Assembly (NCBI RefSeq): GCF_003751605.1
Contig: NZ_RJVJ01000003.1
Span: 1 to 64,000 of the forward strand
Length of the DNA: 64,000 nucleotides
Reading direction: 5' to 3'
Origin: Kitasatospora cineracea
GTDB lineage: Bacteria; Actinomycetota; Actinomycetes; Streptomycetales; Streptomycetaceae
Part shown: positions 44,390 to 51,079 of the stretch, one piece after another
Layout of the letters: each line of letters starts with the position of its first letter
Position numbering within the stretch: position 1 is the first letter of the stretch
Notes under the pieces: model-generated
Databases searched by the model: none
Told to the model about the DNA's origin: nothing
The model's input: only the letters and a program-made list of their open reading frames with translations
Program-made: the position numbers and the translations under genes

Positions 44390-45973
44390 TCAGAGGGTGA
44401 CGGGGGTGCCGCCGATGGTGACGGCCAGGCGCCCGTCGGCGGTGAAGGACCAGGCGAGGGCGCCCGCGTAGGGGGCGCAGCGGGAGCCGTTGGTGCCGGT
44501 CCAGAACTGGTTGGTGGAGTCGGCGTCGCCGACGGTCTTGTCGTTGGAGCCGCTGACCGCGAAGCGGCAGGAGGTGTTGGTGCGGAACACCGAAGTACCG
44601 GCGTCCCACGAGTAGTTGCGCTCGGCGTTGTCGATGCTGAGGTTGCCGGAGACCGCCATGGTGCCCGGGTTGCTGTTCCAGGTGAAGCCGTGGTGGCCGT
44701 TGCGGTAGGCGATGCTGCGGCGGACGGTGTGGTTGACCGCGATGTCGTCGCCGCCGAGCTTGTAGCCGTTGCGGTCGCCGTTGGCGTTGACGGTGCCGTT
44801 GGAGAGCGTGCCGTTGCCGTAGGAGAGCGAGTCCTCGACGGTGACGGGGCCGATCGGGCCGGTGGCGGTCTTGGTGTACAGGTCCCAGCCGTCGTCGATG
44901 TTGTTGTGCGAGACGGCGTAGCGGAAGACGTTGCCGGGGCCGACGGTGAGCTTGGCGGCGAAGCCGTCCGCGTCCTCGCCGTCGGAGTCGGCGTTGTCGT
45001 GGGACTCGGCGCTGAGGATCAGGTTGTCGGACGGCCACTGGGCGGTGGGGGTGGTGGAGGAGATCCGGCCGAGCTGCAGGCCGGAGTCGCGGTTGTACTG
45101 GGTGACGGTCCGTTCGATGACGTTGTGGCTGCCGCCGACATAGATGCCGTTGTCCCCGGCGTGCTGGACGGTGAGGCCGTACACGTGCCAGTAGTCGGCG
45201 TTGACGACCAGGCCGCGGTTGGCCGGGTCCTCGGTCATCGCGGAGAAGTCCAGGACCGGGGTCTCGCCGGGGTAGGCGGACAGCGTGGTGCGGGCGGCGG
45301 CGGTGCCGTTGCTGCCCGCCGGGACGGTGACGGTGGTGCCGTAGGCGTAGGTGCCGCCGCGCAGGTAGATGGTGCCGCCGGGGGTGATCCGGGAGATCGC
45401 CGAGGCGAGCGTGGTGGGCGCGGACTGGGTGCCGGCCGCGCCCGCGGTGCCGTTCGGGGCGACGTAGAGGGCGCCCGAGGCGGGCGGGGGCGTGGTGGAG
45501 GAGGCGGTGACCTCGGCGTCCAGGTAGTCCAGGTTGGGCAGGCCGGCCGCGGCGGTCGGGGTGAGCCGGATCGTGTTGCTGCCCGAACGCACCGGCACGG
45601 TCACGGACTTGGTGGTCCAGCCGGTCCAGCTGCCGGTGCCCTCGAAGGAGAGCGTGCCGGTGGCGGTGCCGTTGACGGCCAGGTCGGCGGGCCGGGCGGT
45701 GGTGGTGCCGTTGGCGAACCGGAACTGCAGGGTCGCGGTGCCCGCGGCGGTGGCGTTCACGGTGAACTGGGCGTACGCGCCGGTGGCGTTGGTGCCGTTG
45801 CAGAAGCCGGAGCCGGAGAAGCCGGTCCAGTCGGAGTCGACGGTGCCGGTGCAGACCGCGGGGGAGGTCTCGGCCTCGTAGCGGGTGGACGCGGCTCGGG
45901 CGGGCCCGGTGGACAGCACGGCCAGGGTGCCGGCCAGCAGGGCCGCGGACGCGAGGGCTGCTCTCTTGCGCAT
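44390..45973 (-). CDS. Secreted pectate lyase, PL9 type, with N-terminal CBM6/35-like module
   Basis: 527 residues, ATG 45973. Signal peptide ALASAALLAGTLAVLSTGPARA. Residues ~30-155 form a CBM35/6-like beta-sandwich (YEAETSPAVCTGTVDSDWTGFSGSGFCNG..LPNLDYLDAEV). After a TTPPPAS linker, a right-handed beta-helix carries PL9 hallmarks: ESHDNADSDGEDADGFAAKLTVGPGN (calcium-binding Asp cluster), SHNNIDDGWDLYTK, DRNGYKLGGDDIAVNHTVR (catalytic Lys candidate in GYKLGG) and YRNGHHGFTWNSNPG. Cleaves polygalacturonate by beta-elimination outside the cell, exposing arabinan/pectin side chains that would feed the arabinose regulon. A good promoter and two identical-type palindromes precede it. Confidence 0.88.
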   Translation of the reverse strand: MRKRAALASAALLAGTLAVLSTGPARAASTRYEAETSPAVCTGTVDSDWTGFSGSGFCNGTNATGAYAQFTVNATAAGTATLQFRFANGTTTARPADLAVNGTATGTLSFEGTGSWTGWTTKSVTVPVRSGSNTIRLTPTAAAGLPNLDYLDAEVTASSTTPPPASGALYVAPNGTAGAAGTQSAPTTLASAISRITPGGTIYLRGGTYAYGTTVTVPAGSNGTAAARTTLSAYPGETPVLDFSAMTEDPANRGLVVNADYWHVYGLTVQHAGDNGIYVGGSHNVIERTVTQYNRDSGLQLGRISSTTPTAQWPSDNLILSAESHDNADSDGEDADGFAAKLTVGPGNVFRYAVSHNNIDDGWDLYTKTATGPIGPVTVEDSLSYGNGTLSNGTVNANGDRNGYKLGGDDIAVNHTVRRSIAYRNGHHGFTWNSNPGTMAVSGNLSIDNAERNYSWDAGTSVFRTNTSCRFAVSGSNDKTVGDADSTNQFWTGTNGSRCAPYAGALAWSFTADGRLAVTIGGTPVTL

Positions 45974-45995
45974 GCGTTCGTCTCCAGGTGGGTGG

Positions 45996-46011
45996 GGTCA
46001 CGGATGTGAAC
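45996..46011. promoter_or_regulatory. GTTCAC-N4-GTGAAC operator, promoter-distal copy (pectate lyase gene)
   Basis: GGTCACGGATGTGAAC: 11 of 12 positions of GTTCAC-N4-GTGAAC. Lies in the leader of the pectate lyase gene, 23 bases before its start. Confidence 0.6.
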
Positions 46012-46039
46012 GTGGTGCGGGTGCGGCGCCGCTCCAGGG

Positions 46040-46068
46040 ACAGTAGGAGCCTGTTCTGGGCGCGTCAA
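46040..46068 (-). promoter_or_regulatory. Promoter of pectate lyase gene
   Basis: On the minus strand TTGACG, 17-base spacer, TACTGT (46068 to 46040): near-consensus sigma-70-type hexamers, about 67 bases upstream of the start. Confidence 0.7.
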
Positions 46069-46088
46069 TAGACTTGTACGTGACCGAA

Positions 46089-46104
46089 GTTCATGGATGT
46101 GAAC
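46089..46104. promoter_or_regulatory. GTTCAC-N4-GTGAAC operator, upstream copy (pectate lyase gene)
   Basis: GTTCATGGATGTGAAC: 11 of 12 positions of the same palindrome and the same GGATGTGAACG core as the copy at 45996, located about 20 bases beyond the -35 hexamer. Confidence 0.6.
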
Positions 46105-46455
46105 GCCAAGGCTTCCGGCAGGTCGGGGCGGCGACCCGCCGGAAAACTCCGCGGGACGGGCCCGCGGAACTTTCAGGACGGGCCGCCGGGCCGAACGGGG
46201 CCGAACGGCGCGGGACCGGCGGGTCGGGAGTGGAAACCGACCTCCGGGGCGTGCGGGGCGGGGTCCGGTGGGGGCGGGCTTCGGTTCGGGGCTCGGTGGG
46301 GGGCTCGGGTTCGGACGGGTTTTCGGGACGGGGGCCGGTGTTCGGTTTTCCGGGCGGCCGCGGCGGAGGCGGACAGTCATATTCGGTCATGATGCGACCA
46401 ATACGAAAAGCGGGCGCGGAGCGGGCCCGCGCCCGCCCTACCCTGGCGGCGGCGC

Positions 46456-46476
46456 GATCTGACGATCCGTCAGATC
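46456..46476. promoter_or_regulatory. Perfect palindrome upstream of DUF11 protein gene
   Basis: GATCTGACG-ATC-CGTCAGATC, 9-bp arms, ending 27 bases before the GTG start. Candidate operator or translational hairpin; core TGACG-N3-CGTCA recurs at 59626. Confidence 0.6.
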
Positions 46477-46502
46477 GGCTGCTGAGCCGAGGTGGAGAAG
46501 AA

Positions 46503-49085
46503 GTGCTGAACAGCCAGCGTCCGCCCCATCGGAAACCGACCCCGAACCCCGAACCGGCCCCCCGGCCGGGCCGTTCGCTGCGCGCCGCCCTGGCCGCGGC
46601 GCTCACCACCGCCCTGCTGCTGCTCGGACCGGGCGGCCTCGTCCCGGCGAGCGGCCGGGCCGCCGCCGACACCGCCACCGCCGCCGACACCGGTTCGGGC
46701 TCCGCGCTGGTGAAGAGCGTGCAGAACGCCACCCACCCCGGGGCCGCCACCGCCGAGCACGGCGACACCCTCAACTGGACCGTGCAGTACGACAACCGGA
46801 CCCCCGGTGACGCGGCCGCCCCCGCCACCGTCACCGACCCGATCGCCGGGGCCGGGGCGGGCCAGAGCTACCTGCCCGGATCGCTGCAGGTCCCGCCCGG
46901 CTGGACGCCGTCCTGGTCCACCGACGGCACCACCTTCGGGCCCACCGACACCGGCGCGGCCACCGTCGCCGTCCGGGCCGAGAACCCGGTCGCCCGGGCC
47001 GGCGGCACCGAGGTCTCCCCGCTGCTGCTCGCCCCCGTCCAGCCCACCGCGCAGGCCACCGGCGGCGACGGCTACACCCCCGTGCTGTACCGCACCCCCA
47101 ACGGCGAGGTGCAGGCCTGGAGCATCTACCACCACGCCTCGCCCGCCGCCGCCAAGGTGGTGTGCAGCAGCCTCACCACCGGCCGGCCCTGTACCGGCGG
47201 CCCCTGGCCGCGCCCGCTGAACACCGCCGCCGGACCGCTCGGCACCGGCAACACCGGCGACCTCGGCAGCCCGCTGACCACCAAGTACGTGATCGACCCC
47301 CAGCAGTCCAACCTGCTCTACTACCCCGCCAACACCGCCACCGGCGTCGGCATCGGCTGCCTCGACCTGGCCGCCCACGCCAACTGCGGCTTCACCGCGC
47401 TCGCCGCCAACGGCACCTCCCCCAGCAGCGCCAACAACATCGCCGGCCTCGCCAAGGTCGGCGACAACCTGTACGCGGTCGCCAACACCGGCCAGGTGCT
47501 GTGCATGACCCTGCCCGGCCGCACCCCCTGCGCCGGACAGCCCTACGCCCCGATCGTCGCCGCCAACCACGACCTGCCCGGCAACCCCGGCGCCCTCTAC
47601 CAGGGCGGCCTGACCGCCATCGGCGACAAGGTGTTCGCCTCCTCCGCCCCGCAGGGCAGCGGCTCCACCGCCCCCGGAGCGCCCGCCCTCGGCTGCTTCG
47701 ACACCAGCACCAACGCCGTCTGCGCCGGCTGGAGCACCCCGCACACCGCCGGGCCCAGCTCCGCGTACTACACCTACGACGCCTTCACCGCCTACGACAC
47801 CGCCGGGCACCCCAACGGCGTCTGCACCAGCACCGTCGGCGGCGCCAACGTCCTCACCACCTGCTACGCCGTCGACGGCACGCCGCTGACCGCACCCGGC
47901 ATCCTCGGCACCCTCAACGGCGCCACCCTCACCTTCGACCCCGAGACCGTCGTCACCGACACCACCACCCGCAGCTACTTCCCGGCCTGGGGCGGCAGCG
48001 GCGGCAGCGGCGTGACCCTCTGCTACGACTGGCGGACCGCCGCCCCCTGCGCCGGCTTCCCGCTGCCCGCCACCCACCCCACCGCCAACGGCGGCACCAC
48101 CCGCGACTACGGCTACAGCTACGACAGCACCACCCGCTGCCTGATCGGCCTCGGCGACGCCGGAATCCTGTTCTCGATGGACCCGGCCACCGCCGCCAGC
48201 CCCTGCCAGCACAGCGGCGCCACCGTCACCCTCAAACCCGCCTCCTTCTACTGCGACGGCGGCAGCGGCCACGTCCAGGCCTACACCCGGGCCCGGCTCA
48301 CCGACCTCGACCTCACCCACCTCGACCTGGCCGCCTCCCGGGTCCTGGTCACCGACCCCGACGGCACGCCCGTCGCCACCCCCGGCCTCGCCCCCGACGG
48401 CACCGTCGACCTGTCCGGCGTCGACCCCGCCGCGCACCCCGCGCTCACCGTCACCGCGCAGCTCGTGCTCACCACCACCGGGGACTTCACCGCCACCAAC
48501 CACCCCATGCTGGTCGTCGAGTACCGGGGCGACGCGCCGCAGATCTGCTTCCGCACCACGGTCGCCGCGAGCTGCACCACCACCTCGGTCAGCAACACCG
48601 CCACCGGCACCGACACCACCGGCACGTTCACCTCCAACACCGTCACCGCCCCCGTCGCGCCCGGCACCGGCTGCCAGCCGAAGGTCAGCGTGGAGAAGGA
48701 GATCTGCGGCTCCCTCAACTGGCACGACTGCGCCCCCGGCGGACCCGGACCCTGGGCCAAGACCAGCCCCGTCGGACTGCTCGGACTGCTCGGCACCGCG
48801 CACTGGCGGATCACCGTCACCAACGCGGGCCCGGTCGACGCCGCCACCGTCACCGTCAACGACCCCAGCACGCCCGCCTGCCGCAGCGCCGCCGGGACGT
48901 TCGCGCTGGCCGCCGGGAGCAGCCGCCAGGTCTACTGCGACTCGCTGCTGCTGGCCCTGCCGGTGAAGAACACCGCGTCCGCCAGCTTCGTCGCCGCGAA
49001 CGCGCCCGCCGGGACCGTCCCGACCACCACGGCGCCGTCCGCGGCGGTCGCCTGCTCGCTGCTGTGCCTGCTGGCCGTGCCGTAG
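46503..49085 (+). CDS. Large secreted DUF11-domain protein with Cys-repeat propeller-like region
   Basis: 860 residues from GTG 46503 (GGAG five to six bases upstream). Signal sequence LRAALAAALTTALLLLGPGGLVPASGRAAA. N-terminal DUF11-like beta-sandwich (LVKSVQNATHPGAATAEHGDTLNWTVQYDNRTPGDAA; residues ~60-140). Residues ~190-530 contain repeats in which a strand pair is closed by C-x8-C: VVCSSLTTGRPC, IGCLDLAAHANC, VLCMTLPGRTPC, LGCFDTSTNAVC, TLCYDWRTAAPC, separated by 'G..YAV', 'VFASSAP' strands, i.e. a probable beta-propeller with one disulfide per blade. A second DUF11-like domain follows (SVEKEICGSLNWHDC..HWRITVTNAGPVDAATVTVNDPS). No sorting signal seen. Likely a surface or secreted adhesin/scaffold; function unknown. 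Confidence 0.8.
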   Translation: MLNSQRPPHRKPTPNPEPAPRPGRSLRAALAAALTTALLLLGPGGLVPASGRAAADTATAADTGSGSALVKSVQNATHPGAATAEHGDTLNWTVQYDNRTPGDAAAPATVTDPIAGAGAGQSYLPGSLQVPPGWTPSWSTDGTTFGPTDTGAATVAVRAENPVARAGGTEVSPLLLAPVQPTAQATGGDGYTPVLYRTPNGEVQAWSIYHHASPAAAKVVCSSLTTGRPCTGGPWPRPLNTAAGPLGTGNTGDLGSPLTTKYVIDPQQSNLLYYPANTATGVGIGCLDLAAHANCGFTALAANGTSPSSANNIAGLAKVGDNLYAVANTGQVLCMTLPGRTPCAGQPYAPIVAANHDLPGNPGALYQGGLTAIGDKVFASSAPQGSGSTAPGAPALGCFDTSTNAVCAGWSTPHTAGPSSAYYTYDAFTAYDTAGHPNGVCTSTVGGANVLTTCYAVDGTPLTAPGILGTLNGATLTFDPETVVTDTTTRSYFPAWGGSGGSGVTLCYDWRTAAPCAGFPLPATHPTANGGTTRDYGYSYDSTTRCLIGLGDAGILFSMDPATAASPCQHSGATVTLKPASFYCDGGSGHVQAYTRARLTDLDLTHLDLAASRVLVTDPDGTPVATPGLAPDGTVDLSGVDPAAHPALTVTAQLVLTTTGDFTATNHPMLVVEYRGDAPQICFRTTVAASCTTTSVSNTATGTDTTGTFTSNTVTAPVAPGTGCQPKVSVEKEICGSLNWHDCAPGGPGPWAKTSPVGLLGLLGTAHWRITVTNAGPVDAATVTVNDPSTPACRSAAGTFALAAGSSRQVYCDSLLLALPVKNTASASFVAANAPAGTVPTTTAPSAAVACSLLCLLAVP

Positions 49086-49124
49086 CACCGGCCGACACCC
49101 CTGGAACGGAAGGAGGTTGACGAA

Positions 49125-49163
49125 CCGGTCGGCCGCCGGGCCCCCCGCCCGGCGGCCGACCGG
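49125..49163 (+). terminator. Perfect 17-bp hairpin terminator
   Basis: A 17-bp arm at 49125-49141 (starts ccggtcggcc) pairs exactly with 49147-49163 around a C5 loop, 40 bases after the DUF11 protein stop. Confidence 0.85.
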
Positions 49164-49178
49164 GGCCGGTGCGAGGGT

Positions 49179-49193
49179 TCTGCTGAGGGCAGA
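49179..49193. promoter_or_regulatory. PopR box upstream of popR
   Basis: TCTGCTGAGGGCAGA matches the known PopR motif TCTGCC-N3-GGCAGA at 11 of 12 defined positions, 46 bases before the popR start. Suggests autoregulation. Confidence 0.7.
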
Positions 49194-49238
49194 GCGGCGC
49201 GGGCCCTCCGGGCCGGGTGCGGTGCCTAGGCTTGGGGG

Positions 49239-49631
49239 ATGACAACTCGTGCGTCGGACACCCAGACCGCCCGCGTCGTCCCGCTGCGCCCGCAGCAGGC
49301 CCCGCGGCCCGTGCCGGAACCCAGGGAGCCGCTGCTGCGGGACGTGGTGGGCGGGGTGCTGCGGCGCGAACGCCTCACCCAGGGGCGGACGTTGAAGGAC
49401 GTCGCGGAGGCCGCCCGGATCTCGGTGCCCTACCTGTCGGAGCTGGAACGCGGCCGCAAGGAAGCCTCCTCGGAGGTGCTCGCCGCCGCCGCCCGGGCGC
49501 TCGGGCTGGGCCTCGGGGACGTGCTCTCGCTGGTGCAGCGGGAACTGGTCGCGGTGCACAGCACGGCCGGCCGCAGCCGGACCGCGACCGCGACCGCGGG
49601 CCGCTACGGCGGGCTCTGCCTGGCGGCCTGA
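49239..49631 (+). CDS. popR: PopR-type XRE-family regulator of clpP3 clpP4
   Basis: 130 residues, ATG 49239. A Pro-rich N-terminal arm (VPLRPQQAPRPVPEPREP) is followed by an XRE/ClgR-like HTH: RERLTQGRTLKDVAEAARISVPYLSELERGRKEASSEVLAAAARALGL, then a short helical region. It ends GLCLAA: S. lividans PopR is degraded by ClpP1P2 in a way that depends on its two C-terminal alanines, and this protein keeps both. It lies convergent to clpP4 and PopR-type boxes occur before itself and before clpP3. In streptomycetes PopR activates clpP3 clpP4 when ClpP1 is absent. Confidence 0.85.
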   Translation: MTTRASDTQTARVVPLRPQQAPRPVPEPREPLLRDVVGGVLRRERLTQGRTLKDVAEAARISVPYLSELERGRKEASSEVLAAAARALGLGLGDVLSLVQRELVAVHSTAGRSRTATATAGRYGGLCLAA

Positions 49632-49655
49632 GCGCCGGACGGCCGTACCCGCCGG

Positions 49656-49696
49656 TGCGCGCCCGCCCCCTTCGGACGGAAGGGGGCGGGCGCGCA
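49656..49696. terminator. Perfect 18-bp bidirectional terminator
   Basis: Arm 49656-49673 (tgcgcgcccg..ccttc) pairs exactly with 49679-49696 around GGACG, between the convergent popR and clpP4 stops. Confidence 0.85.
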
Positions 49697-49711
49697 CCAG
49701 CATGGGGGGGC

Positions 49712-50314
49712 TCAGGGGGCGGGGACGCGGCTGTTCAGGACCCGGTCGGCGAGGCCGTAGGCGACGGCCTCCTCGGCGCTGAACACCTTCTCGCGGTCCA
49801 GGTCGGCGCGCAGCGCGGCCACCGGGTGGCCGGTGTGCCGGGAGAGCACCTCCTCGACCTGGGAGCGGATCCGGAGCACCTCCTTGGCGGCCAGGCTGAG
49901 GTCGGAGACGGTGCCGCGCTGCCCGCCGCTGGCGGGCTGGCTGAGCAGCACCCGGGCGTGCCGCAGCACCGAACGCCGCCCCGGGTCGCCGCCGGCCAGC
50001 AGGACCGCCGCGGTGGAGGCGGCCTGGCCGACGCAGAAGGTGGCGATCGGGCACTGCACGAACGACATCGCGTCGTAGATCGCCATCAGCGAGGTGAACG
50101 ACCCGCCGGGCGAGTTGAGGTAGACGGCGATCTCCTGCTCGGGGGCCGCCGCCTCCAGGTGCAGCAGCTGGGCGATCACCACGTTGGCGACGCCGTCGTC
50201 GATCTCGGTGCCGAGGAAGACGATCCGCTCGTTCAGCAGCCGGCTGAACACGTCGTAGGAGCGCTCGCCCTGGGCGGTCCGCTCGATCACGTAGGGAATC
50301 GGGTAGGAGGCCAT
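49712..50314 (-). CDS. clpP4: ClpP-family subunit with degenerate catalytic triad (ClpP4-like)
   Basis: 200 residues; ATG 50314 begins one base after the clpP3 stop. ClpP fold throughout: RIVFLGTEIDDGVANVVIAQLLHLEA, IAVYLNSPGGSFTSLMAIYDAM, FCVGQAASTAAVLLAGG, FSAEEAVAYGLADRVL. The Ser is present (S100 in GQAAS), but the usual 'MIHQP' is LLSQP (S125 replaces the His) and the usual 'ERDxF' Asp is Glu (DLDREKVF, E175). With only Ser left, it should be proteolytically inactive or very weak. It probably forms a mixed ring with the upstream subunit, acting structurally or in docking of the Clp ATPase, as seen for unequal ClpP pairs in other actinobacteria. Confidence 0.88.
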   Translation of the reverse strand: MASYPIPYVIERTAQGERSYDVFSRLLNERIVFLGTEIDDGVANVVIAQLLHLEAAAPEQEIAVYLNSPGGSFTSLMAIYDAMSFVQCPIATFCVGQAASTAAVLLAGGDPGRRSVLRHARVLLSQPASGGQRGTVSDLSLAAKEVLRIRSQVEEVLSRHTGHPVAALRADLDREKVFSAEEAVAYGLADRVLNSRVPAP

Positions 50315-50315
50315 G

Positions 50316-50957
50316 TCACAGCCCCGCCCGTCGACGGGACGCGGCCGTGCCGATGTCGGCCAGCGACTCCAGCACCTGGTCCACCATCCCGTACTCGCGG
50401 GCCTGCTCGGCGGTGAACCAGCGGTCCCGGTCGCCGTCCCGGGCGATGGTCTCCGGGCTCTGCCCGGTGTGCTCGGCGGTGATCCGCTCGATGGCCTGCT
50501 TGGTGTACTCCAGGTTCTCCGCCTGGATGGCGATGTCCGACGCGGTGCCGCCGATGCCCGCCGACGGCTGGTGCATCATGATCCGCGCGTTCGGCAGCGC
50601 GAACCGCTTGCCCGGCGCGCCCACCGTCAGCAGGAACTGCCCCATGCTGGCCGCGAACCCCATCGCCAGGGTGGAGACGTCGTTCGGGATCAGCCGCATG
50701 GTGTCGTAGATCGCCAGCCCGGCCGTGACCGAACCGCCCGGGCTGTTGATGTACAGGCTGATGTCGGCCCGCGGGTCCTCGGCCGAGAGCAGCAGCAGCT
50801 GCGCGCACACCCGGTTCGCCGACACGTCGTCGACCTGGGTGCCGAGCAGGACGATCCGCCGGGCCAGCAGCAGTGCCGCCAGGTGGTCGTCGAACGGGTT
50901 GGGCGGGGTGTCGCCGTCCTCCGCCCGGGGGCGGAGGACGCTGAGCGGTGGAGTCAT
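50316..50957 (-). CDS. clpP3: ATP-dependent Clp protease proteolytic subunit (ClpP3-like)
   Basis: 213 residues, ATG 50957 with GGGAG six bases upstream. Full catalytic triad: S104 in GFAASMGQ, H129 in IMMHQPS, D178 in DGDRDRWF. Other ClpP landmarks are RRIVLLGTQVDDVSANRVCAQLLLL, ISLYINSPGGSVTAGLAIYDTM and QAREYGMVDQVL. A ~20-residue hydrophilic N-terminal extension may be a propeptide. Serine protease chamber subunit that degrades unfolded or tagged proteins with ClpX/ClpC. First of two coupled genes; two PopR-like boxes lie 70-100 bases upstream, consistent with PopR activation when the main ClpP1P2 protease fails. Confidence 0.92.
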   Translation of the reverse strand: MTPPLSVLRPRAEDGDTPPNPFDDHLAALLLARRIVLLGTQVDDVSANRVCAQLLLLSAEDPRADISLYINSPGGSVTAGLAIYDTMRLIPNDVSTLAMGFAASMGQFLLTVGAPGKRFALPNARIMMHQPSAGIGGTASDIAIQAENLEYTKQAIERITAEHTGQSPETIARDGDRDRWFTAEQAREYGMVDQVLESLADIGTAASRRRAGL

Positions 50958-51028
50958 CGGATCTCCCGGTGGTGACGGAGGGTCGGTGACTCCACTGTCG
51001 GCCCCCGGCGGCCCCCGGCGAAGGGTTC

Positions 51029-51058
51029 TCTGCCCGCCGCAGATTCGCTGCGGGCAGA
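51029..51058 (-). promoter_or_regulatory. Tandem PopR boxes upstream of clpP3 clpP4
   Basis: Box 1 TCTGCCCGCCGCAGA (51029-51043, one mismatch to TCTGCC-N3-GGCAGA) is followed directly by box 2 TTCGCTGCGGGCAGA (51044-51058, perfect right half). The outer arms CTCTGCCCGC / GCGGGCAGAG are also a perfect inverted repeat. Confidence 0.75.
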
Positions 51059-51079
51059 GGGGGCCGGGCCGTGCGGGGC

